Below, piece after piece: positions 34,857 to 46,062 of a stretch of 64,000 nt of DNA. Position 1 is the stretch's first letter; each line of letters begins with the position of its first letter. The DNA lies in contig JABACO010000001.1 in the NCBI GenBank assembly GCA_013339895.1, positions 15,990,990 through 16,054,989 of the forward strand. Direction: 5' to 3'. The DNA is from Ephydatia muelleri. Its lineage: Eukaryota > Porifera > Demospongiae > Spongillida > Spongillidae. The position numbers and the translations under genes were made by a program. The notes beneath the pieces were generated by a model. That model saw only the letters and a program-made list of their open reading frames with translations, had not been told where the DNA came from and made no database searches.

Positions 34857-36619
34857 TTACACTGATTTGGCTAGTTCAGAGATATGGTCAAGTATGTGAC
34901 TGAGCTTGCCATTTATGCTCATTAACAGTGTAATCTGTAACAGAAAAGAAGTCATTTATATTGAATAACATAGTAATCACGTACCATTTCTTGATTCTTC
35001 CACATGAAAAAGTAAAAGTATACATGTACATGTACATAGTTATTTCTTTTTACATTCATTCAGTGCCATATATGCTCTTACCTGTGATTGTTCAGACTCT
35101 GAACTGCTAAACTGCTGGCATGTATGGCAAAATGTGACAGTATTGTCTACAAATGTAAGTTATAGCTTACACTCTTCAATGAAGGAGACTGCTCATGACC
35201 AGAAAACTGCAGAATTAAAATAAATGCATGTTGCACAGCACATTCCATGCATGCATGCTCACGAACCCTGGCCCAGTCACTAGAAACATGTGAACTGGTA
35301 GCTCCCTGTATTGCATCCAATAGAATGGCTCGTTTATGCTGCTCTACACTCTGCAGGGGCTTGGATTATGACATCATAGACACAGTTCAAACTTTAGATC
35401 CCCATCCTGCATGCACGCTGCTTACTTCTTGTCTTCGCCTGGTGCTATCACTTGAAGCAGCATCGCCACCACCTGTACTGCACCACATATCAGCTTGCTT
35501 CCACTGAGGCTACATGATATAGACACAGTTCAAACTTTAGATTCCCATCCTGCATGCGCGCTGCTTACTTCTTGTCTTCGCCTGGTGCTAACACTAGAAG
35601 CAGCGTCACCATCATCAGAACTGCGCCACATATCAGCTTGCTTCCACTGAGGCTACATAATATACACACAGTTCAAACTTTAGATTCCCATCCTGCATGC
35701 GCGCTGCTTACTTCTTGTCTTCACTTGGTGCTATCACTTGAAGCAGCATCACCACCATCAGAATTGCGCCGCATATCACCTTGCTTCCACTGAGGCTACA
35801 TGGTATAGACACAGTTTAGACGTTAGATTCCCATCCGGCATGCACGCTGCTTACTTCTTGTCTTCGCCTGGTGCTATCACTTGAAGCAGCACTTGAAGCA
35901 GCATCGCCACCATCAGAATTGCGCCGCATATCACCTTGCTTCCACTGAGGCTACATGATATAGACACAGTTTAGACTTTAGATTCCCATCCTGCATGCGC
36001 GCTGCTTACTAATACTTCTTGTCTTCGCCTGGTGCTATCACTTGAAGCAGCATCGCCACCATCTATTTCTGAATCGCGCCCCGTATCGGCTCGCTTGCAC
36101 TGTTCGGACAGAGGCTACATGCATGATATAAACACAATTTAGACTTAGCCAGATTCCCATTCTGCACGCATGCATGCTGCTTACTTCTTGTTCCGAAGAA
36201 TCACCACCATCTTATATAAGCGCGGCCCAGATATAAGTACAACGCATGCGCATGCTCGTACGGCTTACCTTGAAAAGCGACAACCTCTATAGGGTACGTT
36301 TTCCCTTTAACATCACACAATAGCCCAACTCCTGGCCTTAGGTCCTCGGCAGTTATGCACTCCGATTCATCCTGTTTACTGAGGTTGCACACTTTTGTCA
36401 GGAACACTTTCCCTGTCTGTGCACACTTCACCTTAATTGGCCCTACAAACGATTGCGATTGAGTAGATCATGCAGTCATTTACACCATGCATATACAGAC
36501 ATTATTAACATATACTTACGAGTTTGCATCTCTTCACATCCTCCTTCTTGTTCAAGGGCCTTTTGCGTTCTTTTTGCAGTTCTTTTAGGCCTACGTGTGC
36601 TTTGCTCAGAATCCACCAT
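34857..36619 (-). CDS. CACTA accessory protein with tandemly duplicated exons
   Basis: Function unknown. Minus-strand exons, all phases consistent: 36520-36619 (MVDSEQSTRRPKRTAKRTQK), 36269-36442 (GKVFLTKVCNLSKQD, LRPGVGLLCDVKGKTYPIEV), 36185-36210, then the array 36010-36114, 35855-35950, 35712-35795, 35569-35652, 35426-35509, then 35263-35350 (SVEQHKRAILLDAIQGATSS), 35082-35146 (TVTFCHTCQQFSSSESEQSQ) and 34857-34934 (ends SHILDHISELAKSV). Array exons are 84-105 nt, multiples of three, and encode PQWKQADMWRSSDDGDAASS plus STRRRQE-like units. The copy at 35712 has an in-frame TGA. Full inclusion gives about 327 codons. A basic N-terminus, a folded-looking middle domain, acidic-basic repeats and a C-x2-C segment suggest a DNA- or chromatin-associated partner of the transposase; this is inference. 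Confidence 0.7.
35426..36114 (-). repeat. Tandem exon-intron array of about 143 bp units
   Basis: Five full units plus a divergent short one at 36185. Each has an acceptor (catgtag), an 84-nt exon (96 or 105 nt in two units) and a donor (GAA then GTAAGC), then a roughly 60-nt intron. Splice sites are kept in every unit. Confidence 0.85.
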
Positions 36620-36698
36620 TGTCCTTGAAATGCTGAACACGTGAATCAAAATGTGCATGCGTTATTAGATTATGTTCTGTTTTGTTTTTGTTTTTCAG
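36620..36698. promoter_or_regulatory. Short divergent promoter region of the CACTA element
   Basis: Only about 80 bp separates the start codon of the minus-strand accessory gene from the first recognised exon of the plus-strand transposase gene. No TATA box stands out. The plus gene must have an upstream start exon or use this segment, since its first recognised exon begins at an acceptor. Confidence 0.4.
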
Positions 36699-39549
36699 AA
36701 TGGAGCGGAGACAACGCGTAACACCTATCGCAGATATCTAACCGAAAGTGGAAAAGCAATTCCCCGTACTACAGCTTGGCGTCATTTCAAGCATCGTCTA
36801 TACAGGTTAGAGTCTTCAAGCCATTAATTTCTCCCCTCCTCCCCTCGTTGAAAAGGAGGATGTACGCATGTAGTTGGGCGTAGCCCGACCTTCGCGTATT
36901 GTATCAGATGGGTACAAATCCAGGTATATGCTTGATACACGACCTTACGCCAATACGCAAAAGTCGGGCTACGCCCAACTACTATACGCATGCATGTACA
37001 TACATGTAAGTACATGTATGTATGGCATGCTTGTGATTTATTTATCTGTTTAGATTGGCAGCAAAGAATTCCACTACTAATGGAATCATTGGTAAATGCA
37101 TTGAATGCATGTAACACCAATAATCATATGCCATGAAATGTATAATTGGACAGGTGTATCACAAACAGCAAACATTACTGAATCTGACAATGAAGTTACT
37201 ACTGGTGATGAAAACTCAGGTCTTAGTACAAACACAGAGGAAGTTGAGAGCATGCAAGATCGGTCTGACACAGAAGAGGCTGAAGTAGATCAAATCGAAG
37301 AAGTGGAAGTTGTTCCTGAAATAAAACAGGAAATGGAAGAAATTTCTGACACAGACAAATCTGCAATAGGTGACACTGAATCTGAATCAGAAAATGATGT
37401 ATTTCAAGGTAGAGTGTTTGATGGATGTCAACTAGATCCAAGTTTTTTACAACCTCTTTATTCGGGAGCAAGCATCAATATTTGCATGACATATTGCATT
37501 ATAATGCAATATGTTTATAAATACAAACTTTCATACAAAGCTATGGAGGGCCTTATACATCTACTTCACTTGATATGTCCTGTACCAAATGCACTTCCAA
37601 AAAGCCTGCACAAACTTAAACAGTTTTTTAAGCAATTCTCTGCAGGTTTTAAAGATCAGAAGATTTGTTCTACATGTTCTATTCCTTTTGAAGACAAATG
37701 TACCTGTACTCTGCAGTCTGAAAACCCTGGGCATTTGATCCATATGTCAATAATGAAATCTTTACAGTCAGTTGTATCACGTGAGTGACAATTTACTATT
37801 TACAGTTAGTACTGTGTATGATAACAAGTATGGTCAACTTAAAAGTAATACAATATAGTGGTGTGCATGCATATGATAGCATAAGCTTATACTAATATAC
37901 ATGTACTTTTCTGTGTTATTTTAATTTATTTAGGCAATCATCAAGAGCTACAACTTAGTTATAATAACAGAGAATTCAGTGTTGGAAAACTAACAGATGT
38001 TTGGTCTGGATCTGTTTTACAATCATCACTTTCTCAAGACAGTTTTTTTAATGAGTCACCACTTAATCTAGCTGTCACCCTTTGCACTGATGGAATACCA
38101 ATCTACAAATCCAGTGCAGTCAGTATTTGGCCTGTTCTTTTAATGGTACTGAATCTTCCTCCAATACTACGTCAGAAAGCTGAAAACATAATTTTGTGTG
38201 GACTATGGTATGGACCGAACAAGCCGAATGCAAGGCTTTTGCTGGACCCTGTGTTAAAAAATCTGAATAATCTTTATGAAACTGGTTTTATGATGCACAG
38301 TTCTAATGGTCAGACACAGTTTTGTAAAGTTAAACTAGTTTCTGCTGTCTTTGATCTAATAGCAAGGACTTTAGTCCTTACAATGAAACAATTCAATGGT
38401 GAATATGGTTGCAATGTATGCCTTCACCCTGGTAAACGCCTTGGCAATGGATCCCGTGTATTCCTACCAGGAATTGACTACCCAATGCGAACACATGCTA
38501 ATATTCTACATGATGCACAATCAGCTGAAATCAGTAAACAATCAGTGAATGGCGTCAAAGGTGTTTCTCCTTTGTCATCATTATTAGATTTAGTTCATGG
38601 CATTCCTCTTGACTATATGCATTGTGTACTAGAAGGAGTAGTAAAGAGATTGATGCATTTATGGTTCGATTCCTCTAACCATACTGAACCATTCTACTTG
38701 GGTCAATATTTGTCTACGATTGACAAAATTCTGGCAAATCAACGCCCTCCGCATGAGTTCAGTAGGCGACCTCGGTCAATTTCTAAGCATTTAAATTACT
38801 GGAAGGCATCTGAATTTAAGAACTGGTTACTTTTTTATTCAGTCCCTATCCTTAAAGGTTACTTACCATCACTTTACTATCACCACTATGTCCTACTAGT
38901 GACTGCTCTTCATATATTGCTTCAAGAATCTATTTCCGTTCAGCAAGCTGAGGCAGCTGAAATGATGCTGAAAGATTTTGTTTCGTTATTACCTGAGCTC
39001 TATGGTGAACAAAATTGCACAGCTAATGCTCACATGCTTTTGCATTTACCCATGTATGTTAGACTGTGGGGGCCACTATGGACACACTCAACATTTGCTT
39101 TTGAAAGTAAAAATGGTCACTTGAAGAAATTGTCACATGGAAAAAGTTCTTTTTATCAGCAAATGTTGTTTAATATTGATGTTAGTCAAACACTTCAGTT
39201 AATCCAACCCATAATTGATGATACAGATTCACCAATGCAAACCATACTGAGAAGTAATCTAGATATAGGTGCACTGCAGGATAAGGTATGTATTGGACAA
39301 CACACCTATTTCTTAAACGGCCCATCAATTGAAGAACCAAATGCTGATGAGAAAAATGCACTTGATTGCACTGGACGAATAGTTAAGTACAAAAAGTTAT
39401 TGAAACATGGTGTGCTATACTGTGCATCCACAAAGAAGACTACAAAACGAGACAGCAGTGTTTGTGCCTTCAGAGATCCATCATCCAATACTGTGAAGTT
39501 TGGAAAAATACTATCATTTGTGTCACCTCACAACCAATGGTGTTACTAA
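36699..39549 (+). pseudogene. CACTA/EnSpm (TNP2-like) transposase
   Basis: Exons with matching phases: 36699-36805 (RNTYRRYLTESGKAIPRTTA), 37054-37091, 37154-37780 (acidic segment, then PLYSGASINICMTYCIIMQY) and 37934-39549. The last encodes TLCTDGIPIYKSSAVSIWP, VLNLPPILRQKAENIILCGL, YGCNVCLHPG, LDYMHCVLEGVVKRLMHLWF and STFAFESKNGHLKKL, which are blocks of TNP2-type transposases that cut and paste CACTA elements. The start codon was not found. A TAA at 39547-39549 stops the frame, although KEMDILAASNLAV and HLIAAPIDAITAKSMII, typical of the family tail, follow in other frames to about 39750. So the copy is recently damaged at its C-terminus. Confidence 0.82.
36873..36979. mobile_element. 107-bp TA-flanked MITE in the transposase intron
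   Basis: Ends GTTGGGCGTAGCCCGAC and its reverse complement GTCGGGCTACGCCCAAC, flanked by TA on both sides. A fourth level in the nest. Confidence 0.8.
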
Positions 39550-39997
39550 GTCCCCTATCAAGTTACATCTATTTTGAAGGACGCTGGTCCAACATGCAGA
39601 GAGTGTCTTAATGTATACAAAGAAATGGACATTCTGGCAGCTAGCAATTTAGCTGTTAGGTCGTGAGAGAATCTCTGCATCTCATTGCAGCCCCAATTGA
39701 TGCAATAACAGCAAAGTCAATGATAATTGTTATTGACAATGCTAACAGATAAAGAGTTAGGCAACCAAACATGTTTGAACACAATTAAACTTATCTATTT
39801 TATTCAAATACATTGTTCTATGTACTTTCCACTATTTCAGAAATTATATGGCAAGACATAATGCCAAGTGAAAATATTGTGTGACCAGCTAGGACACAAT
39901 AATACATGGTAAGACATTGCAAGGCTTTCCAAGTCATGATAAAGCTTGAAATGTCTTGTCAAGTCATGGCAAGACTTGACGATATTTTTTCTTAGGG
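39550..39997 (+). other. Transposase tail remnant and right end of the CACTA element
   Basis: The first 200 bp read as the frameshifted transposase C-terminus; the rest is non-coding with CAAGACTTG-type subterminal repeats at 39900-39985. Confidence 0.6.
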
Positions 39998-39999
39998 CC

Positions 40000-42325
40000 A
40001 TGCCATCGTCTAAAACTAGAACGTTGAAAGTCAACGCTCACGTCATCAGATGTGTGAAAAGGTATCTAAACAAAAAAGGAGTTATTATTGAAGTTGTAAC
40101 TGAAGGGACAAAGACTCAGTTTTTAGTGCGCTTTGATGAGGTAAGTATTTTATTGCTCGCGCGCGCGTACTAGTAACTTTCTTTTCTTGACAGGAGTCTC
40201 AGCCACAACTCGTGACAGCAAGAGCCATCATGCTTGACCCCGCTTTTGTATCACCATCGCCACAACAAGTTCGACAAGCGTTTGTCGCAGCAGGTGTGTT
40301 TGCATTTTAATTAAAGCGCGCCCTTTGATAAATCCCTGTTCGTTGTTGCAAAGGTGGGGGTGACAGTGGATTACAAGCGGCAATAGCTATGGGAGCAGTC
40401 CCAGTATTTTCAACTATAGCTAATCCTAATCAAGAAATACAGCAACAGAGGGAGCCAACTGAGAATCAAGCAGTGTCTAGTAATGCAGAAGAACAGGTTG
40501 ATGATGAAGATAGTGATGTCGAAGAGTCAAATCACCCAGTATTTGGGGATATACCTGATAATAGCATACCTGGACTGCTTGGGCATCCTGCATCTGAAAC
40601 ACCATTGGTGTGTGAAGATCCTTCACTGAAACCACATGGACTAACATGGACACATGTAGAATCCATCTCAATGGATGAGTGCACTGCACAACCAAAGCAC
40701 ACATAGTCATCAATTTCCCAATGGGCATAGTCCCAGATGTTGATAATATCTATTCAATGTGGTCTCTGTTCTTCCCATACTGCATCATGGATAGCTGCAT
40801 CAAAAGTACATCTGAACGGCTGCAGAAAAAAAAATACCAGGGTACTACTGAGAATGAGTTGGAGAAGTGGTTTGGGATTACCCTTGCACGCACACTCTTT
40901 GAGCGGCAAGGTCGTGATTTATGGCGGAGTGAATTTTATTCACAAAGTTGTTGTCTTCCAGCAGCGTTTGGCATACGTTATGGAATGTCAAGAAATCGTT
41001 ATGATGAAATCCAATCGTGCTTGCAATTTGGTACCTTCAGTGATGAGCAGCTGTTAGAAAATCCATGGCTACCAGTGCAGTGCTTTATTGATGGCTTTAA
41101 TGCTACTCGTGTGAAGTATGTTAATCCTGGAACGTACCTTTTGATTGATGAAATCATGAGCCCTTGGCTTGGACTTGATGCTGACTATGCAATGAATGGA
41201 GTCCCTCATAGGACAAAAATGGAAAGGAAGCCAAAGGGTATTGGAGTTGAACTGAAAGCTGTCTGTGACTGTATGAGCTCAATTATGATGCAGTTGGAAA
41301 TATGTGAAGGTGCACTGCACCAATCACAAAAGAAATATGAAGACCAGTATGGCTCAGGCACTGCAGTTACTCTTAGAATGACGTCCTCTTGGCATGGAAA
41401 AGCACACATTGTGGTTGGTGATAGTGCGTTTAGTTCTGTAGCAACAGCAGCCGCTCTGAAGCAGAATGGAACATACTTTGTGGGTATAGTCAAGACTGCC
41501 AGTAAAATGTACCCCAAACAGTTCATGCAAACCCACCATTTTGAAGAACGTGGTGCCCATATTGCTCTTAGTGCTACAGTGCAGTGCAACAAGGTATTTG
41601 CAGTTAGCTGGTTAGATGGGAAAAGAAAAGATCTGGTATCAACATGTGAAACAACACTTCCAGCATCTCCTGCACAGTGCACACGTCAGCAAGTTGTTGT
41701 CTCCTCAACGTCTGGAGTCAAAACACGTCCATATATACGCTACACACCACGTTGCAACATTGTTGCCTCCTTTTTTGACAACTTTCACAATATTCATGTG
41801 CATGATCATTTACGTCAAGGTGTACTGAAGCTAGAACAGCATTGGTTGACAAAAAATTGGGTTCACCGACTATTTGCCACGCTCATTGGTGTTGTGGCAA
41901 CAGACTGCTATTTTGCTTCTAAGCTTCTTTATCCTCATCAGATGTCAGAACTCCCTTTTCTCCAATACATCGATAAATTGGCTTTTCAACTAATTAACAA
42001 TGAGCTGTACAGTGGACGATGTACAAGATCATCAACTGGCTCTGAGGCATCGAGTATTATAAGGCCTGCTATCCACACCTTGAAGCCCATTCACACACTG
42101 CCTGAGTACAGCAAAAAGCAAAATGAAAAGAGAAGGATGTCTACTGAGAATTGTGAGCCCTATAACTACCGTGCAAGAAGGCGCTGTGTGGTCTGTGGTA
42201 CAAAGGCTGCATCCTATTGTGACACCTGTTATGTGCTTACCGGTGGTACAGTTCTAGGGATGTGCAATTCTGGTACAGGAAGGGATTGCTTAGCTAAGCA
42301 TATTACATGTACTTTGCAAGCTTGA
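40000..42325 (+). pseudogene. piggyBac-like transposase gene, one frameshift
   Basis: Exons 40000-40140 (start MPSSKTRTLKVNAHVIRCVK), 40194-40293 and 40354 onward are joined in phase. The acidic N-terminal region (EEQVDDEDSDVEE) ends in a TAG at 40704, but shifting by one base near 40695 continues into the 40679-42325 frame. That frame has NELEKWFGITLAR, FGIRYGMSRNRYDEI, LLIDEIMSPWLG (first Asp), VGDSAFSSVATAA (second Asp), SFFDNFHNIHVHDHLRQG (third Asp candidate) and a Cys-rich tail (CVVCGTKAASYCDTC). This is a DDE_Tnp_1_7/piggyBac transposase, which excises and reinserts its element. The CACTA insertion removes everything upstream of the ATG, so it is unlikely to be expressed normally. Confidence 0.8.
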
Positions 42326-42809
42326 ATAGTGCTACCACATGCATGTACATGTAGATGACTTGTATGTGCCACGCGCAATTTGCAATGAAAGCTTACGTGA
42401 AATTTGGTCTGGGTACGAGTACATGGAATTGATTCTCTGTGTGTTGAGGCTGTTGCAGTACGACTGCACAACGAAGATATGGACTGCCGATCGGCACCAG
42501 CACTCATTTGTGCGAACTAAATAAGCATGGCTATTTAAAAAAACCCAAGTATTTTTTGAATCGGAAAGATGAGTTGTTTTCACGTTGTGCTACGCGCAAT
42601 TAGAGCAGATAAAAGTCAACGCTCTGTGTATAACTAACGATAAGACGCTACACCTAGGTTATTTGGGCCCAGAGCTGAAACTCTATTAAGATTTAACCTG
42701 CTTTGGGAGCTTTTATTGATAATTTACTCTACACGAATGCCAACAATCTTGATTACTGTCCACCATGGGGCACGCTCGTCCCCCGCGGGGACTTTCAGGA
42801 CAATAGACA
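42326..42809 (+). other. 3' untranslated part and right end of the piggyBac-like element
   Basis: No ORF with motifs. The last 60 bp are the inverted copy of the left terminus. Confidence 0.6.
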
Positions 42810-43960
42810 ATAATGTAGCACAATTATTCCAGCGTTTTGTTCATGAAGTGCTACGTGGTCTACACTTCACTTATGCATATGTGGACGATGTACTCATTGC
42901 TAGTGGATCTCTAGTGAAACACGTGGACCGCATACGTCAGGTGTTGCAGTACTTCCATGACCAGGGAGTTGTCATTAACCCAGCAAAGTGTAAATTTGGT
43001 GCTAGTGAGCTAATAGGCATGGCATCTTGTCCTTTAGAAGAGAAAGTTGCAGTAGTTCGAAACTTTCCACGCCCTACGACATGTCGCAAACTCCAAGAAC
43101 TTTTGGGGCTTGTCAACCTCTACCATCGTTTCATTCCCCATTGTGCTACAATATTGTGCTGTTGGGTCTAGAACTACCAACAAATAACCAGCAATGGCAT
43201 AATGTTAAAGTATTGCTCTCCTATTAAGCTCAATGATATGATCCTCCAACCACTGCATTCCCTATTATCGTCCACACAAGGTGAAGATCATGCTTTCCAC
43301 TGGACCACTGAAGCTGATACTACTTTTTCAGCAACCAAAGAAGCTTTGGCTACTGCCTCGTTATTGTTCCATCCCAAATCTAATGCCCATGACAGAAGCT
43401 TCTGACATACATTACCATCACTCTTCTTTGTGTTGTTCCTCGACCATTAGTCACTAGCAGTTTCTGGCAGGATGCTGCACTCCTTATCTCATCCTAGCAT
43501 ACTGTTGCTGGTTTTGTCTGACCACACGTCAACACACATCTGCTCTCAGTGGCATTTGATCTTGTACATATGGATATGGTGGGGCCCCTACCAGTTTCAC
43601 AGGGTTTTACAGTACTTGTTGACTGTGGTGGATCGGTTTATGTGTTGGCCTGAAGGACATTACTGCCGCTTTGGTAGCCCGGGCTTTTGTTTCTGCATGG
43701 TTTGGTGTACCCTCTCTTCTTACAACGGATTGTGGGGCAGCAATGTGAGCCAATGTGAGCCCACTTTGTTGAGGGAACTGACTTGTCTGCTGGGCTGCAC
43801 ATGAGTACGTACGAAGCAAACCATCCTTCAGTCAAATTATGGTTTAGTGGAACGTTTCCATCGTCAAATGAACGCTTCATTGAAAGCATGCACAACCACC
43901 CCTGGCAAGGGAGGAGCCCTTTGCTTGAACAAGTTGTTTGTGAAGCCAGACTATAAGGCT
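42810..43960 (+). pseudogene. Right piece of the interrupted gypsy pol
   Basis: Opens with VAQLFQRFVHEVLRGLHFTY followed by AYVDDVLIASGS (catalytic YVDD) and KLQELLGLVNLYHRFIP, then a broken RNase H start (FHWTTEADTTFSATKEAL). Most of RNase H is missing, and the integrase core is present only in shifted pieces (VDRFMCWPEGH near 43630, GLVERFHRQMNASLKA near 43840). It joins to 33672-33759 once the nested elements are removed. Confidence 0.85.
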
Positions 43961-44056
43961 TGGTGTGTGTATGTGTTAATGTGAGTGTATGTGTTAGTGT
44001 GTGGTTGCTTAAAAGTGTGTATAAAGTTTGTGTGTGTTTGCATAGACATTTCATTA

Positions 44057-44665
44057 CATGTATGTGGTCATTGGGCTGCCTGGGGTACATGTACATGTTA
44101 GCAGTTTTGTAGGGAACAAATTGTGTACATGTACACGTAGGCACCCCCCCCCATGGGTAGGTGCATGTACATGTAAGTCCAGGGTAGTTCTATGAAGGTA
44201 CATGTATATGTAGGTCCAGGGATAGGCCCATGTAGTCACATGTAGGTCCAGGATAGGCCTAAGTGGTGCATGTAAGTCCAGGGTAGGCCTATGTAGGTAC
44301 ATACATGTAGGTCCAGGGATAGGCCTATGTAGTCACATGTAAGTCCAGGATAGGCCTATGTAGTTACATGTAAGTCCAGGATAGGCCTATGTAGGTACAT
44401 ACATGTAGGTCCAGGGATAGGCCTATGTAGTCACCAGGATAGGCATATGTAGGTACATACATGTAGGTCCAGGGATAGGCCTATGTAGTCACATGTAAGT
44501 CCAGGATAGGCCTATGTAGGTACATACATGTAGGTCCAGGGATAGGCCTATGTAGTTACATGTAAGTCCAGGATAGGCCTATGTAGTAGGTCCAGGGTAC
44601 TAGTATAGGCCTATGTACATGTAGGTACTAGTATAGGCCTATGTACATGTAGGTACTTGATAAGT
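44057..44665. repeat. Minisatellite with AGTCCAGGATAGGCCTATGT units
   Basis: About ten units of 30-60 bp built from ACATGTAGGTCCAGGGATAG and GCCTATGTAG. Confidence 0.93.
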
Positions 44666-45410
44666 CCAGGGTGGTACTGGTGGTGATAAACACATAGGCA
44701 AAGATGAGGAGAGTGAAGGTGAGGATAACTATTCAGATGAAATTGAAGTTGACTTAAAAAGTGGACCCTTGCAAGACAACTTTCAATTATGTCATTGTGT
44801 GCTATGTAAACTGTCATTAGCTAATCTGATGTTAGGTTCTAAGAAACAAACTGTGTATGTTTTAAAAGCACACACTGTATACATATGTATATACAACCAC
44901 ACATAATTCGTGTGCAGAGACATGTTTAGGCATTCTTTTGGGCCACCAGCATGAGGACTGATGCCATAAACTTTGCTAGTACATTCAGATTGGAGGGGGG
45001 TGGAGTGTGCTTTGGGCCTGATGCTTTTGGCCTTAGTGGTCATTTAAGATGCATGAAGTCCTGATACTTTGTAGTCCTATAGGGTTCTCTGCTAATATTA
45101 ATTTTAATCTTTGTACTGGGGAAGAGCAGCCAGGGCCAGGAACCCAATGCTGAGAGTGGCTATTCTTTGTTCCACTATGTTCAGGGATTTACCACCAAGT
45201 TTGCAACAGGGGGTGGGTTTTGGAATATAGGGGGTGGACAAAAATAAAAGTCTTCCCATTGCACCATTAAACGGCAGTTTTAAGAATAAAACCAGGGGGT
45301 GGGTTAGTCAAATTAGGTGCAAACCAGGGGGTGGGTAGGGGGTGGATAAATAGCTGAATTGTTGTTTCCACCTCTAAATATCATGTTAACATGAGAGTCC
45401 CATGTTTAAC

Positions 45411-45765
45411 AGAAGTGTACAAGCCACTTCAATGTGTACAAGCCAATTCAATAAGTCAGCAAATGTGTACAAGCCAATTCAATAACTTAGCAAATGTGTA
45501 CAAGCCAATTCAATAACTTAGCAAATGTGTACAAGCCAATTCAATAACTTAGCAAATGTGTACAAGCCAATTTAATAAGTCAGCAAATGTGTACAAGCCA
45601 ATTCAATAAGTCAGTAAATGTGTACAAGCCAATTCAATAAGTCAGCAAATGTGTACAAGCCAATTCAATAAGTCAGCAAATGTGTACAAGCCAATTCAAT
45701 AAGTCAGCAAAATGTGTACAAGCCAATTCAATAAGTCAGAAAATGGGTACAAGCCACTTCAATGG
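45411..45765. repeat. 33-bp minisatellite (TGTACAAGCCAATTCAATAA)
   Basis: About ten highly similar units TGTACAAGCCAATTCAATAA plus GTCAGCAAA. Confidence 0.95.
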
Positions 45766-45912
45766 ATGTGCCCTACTGCTTTGCTTACCACAAACCACAG
45801 ATATCTGCCTACAGCACTGACCCTCCCACAACACTAGTGTATTTGCCCTGACTGTATGAATAAGGAAACAACCTGTGTTGGCCTCTAGGAGTACAATAGT
45901 TTGCACCACATT

Positions 45913-46062
45913 GGGCTATTCTGTACCCCCCTACTGATGACATCAAATAAATTCCCCTGGACTATTAATAAATTCCCCTGGATATTACCAGTATCAAAGC
46001 TAACCACAGCAGATAACCAATTTGTCATCAGTAGGGGTGTACGATTTTATCTGGAATAGCCC
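45913..46062. mobile_element. 150-bp MITE with GGGCTATTC ends
   Basis: Left GGGCTATTCTGTACCCCCCT and right ...GTACGATTTTATCTGGAATAGCCC are inverted relatives, flanked by ATT on both sides. The ends match the transposon termini at 17465 and 52234. Confidence 0.75.

Larger units (their letters stand above)
34100..39997 (+). mobile_element. CACTA/EnSpm-like transposon with two divergent genes
   Basis: Left end CCCTAAGAAAAAAATTCTCC and right end ...ATATTTTTTCTTAGGG are inverted. Both are followed inward by several direct and inverted copies of CAAGTCTTG/CAAGACTTG, the subterminal repeat pattern typical of CACTA elements. CC is present at both flanks. Inside are a minus-strand gene (34857-36619) and a plus-strand transposase gene (36699-39750), head to head across an 80-bp gap. 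The right end lies 2 bp before the ATG of the piggyBac-like transposase, so it split that gene from its promoter. Confidence 0.82.
33760..42809 (+). mobile_element. piggyBac-like transposon split by a nested CACTA element
   Basis: Left end TGTCTATTGTCCTGGATGTC and right end ...CAGGACAATAGACA are inverted copies, with CCCC/GGGG-rich text following (GTGCCCCATGG on both sides). ATAA precedes and follows it (33756-33759 and 42810-42813); deleting the element and one ATAA restores the RT codons TTACATAATGTAGC without a gap. It carries a spliced transposase gene (40000-42325). Subtracting the nested 34100-39997 element leaves about 3.15 kb. Confidence 0.85.

Noticed and set aside
35180-35215. Extra 36-nt exon (FSGHEQSPSLKS) in the CACTA accessory gene
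   Set aside because: Including it puts a stop in frame; skipping it joins 35263 to 35146 in perfect phase.
45411-45765. CRISPR-like array of 33-bp repeats
   Set aside because: Units are directly adjacent with no variable spacers; this is a eukaryotic minisatellite.
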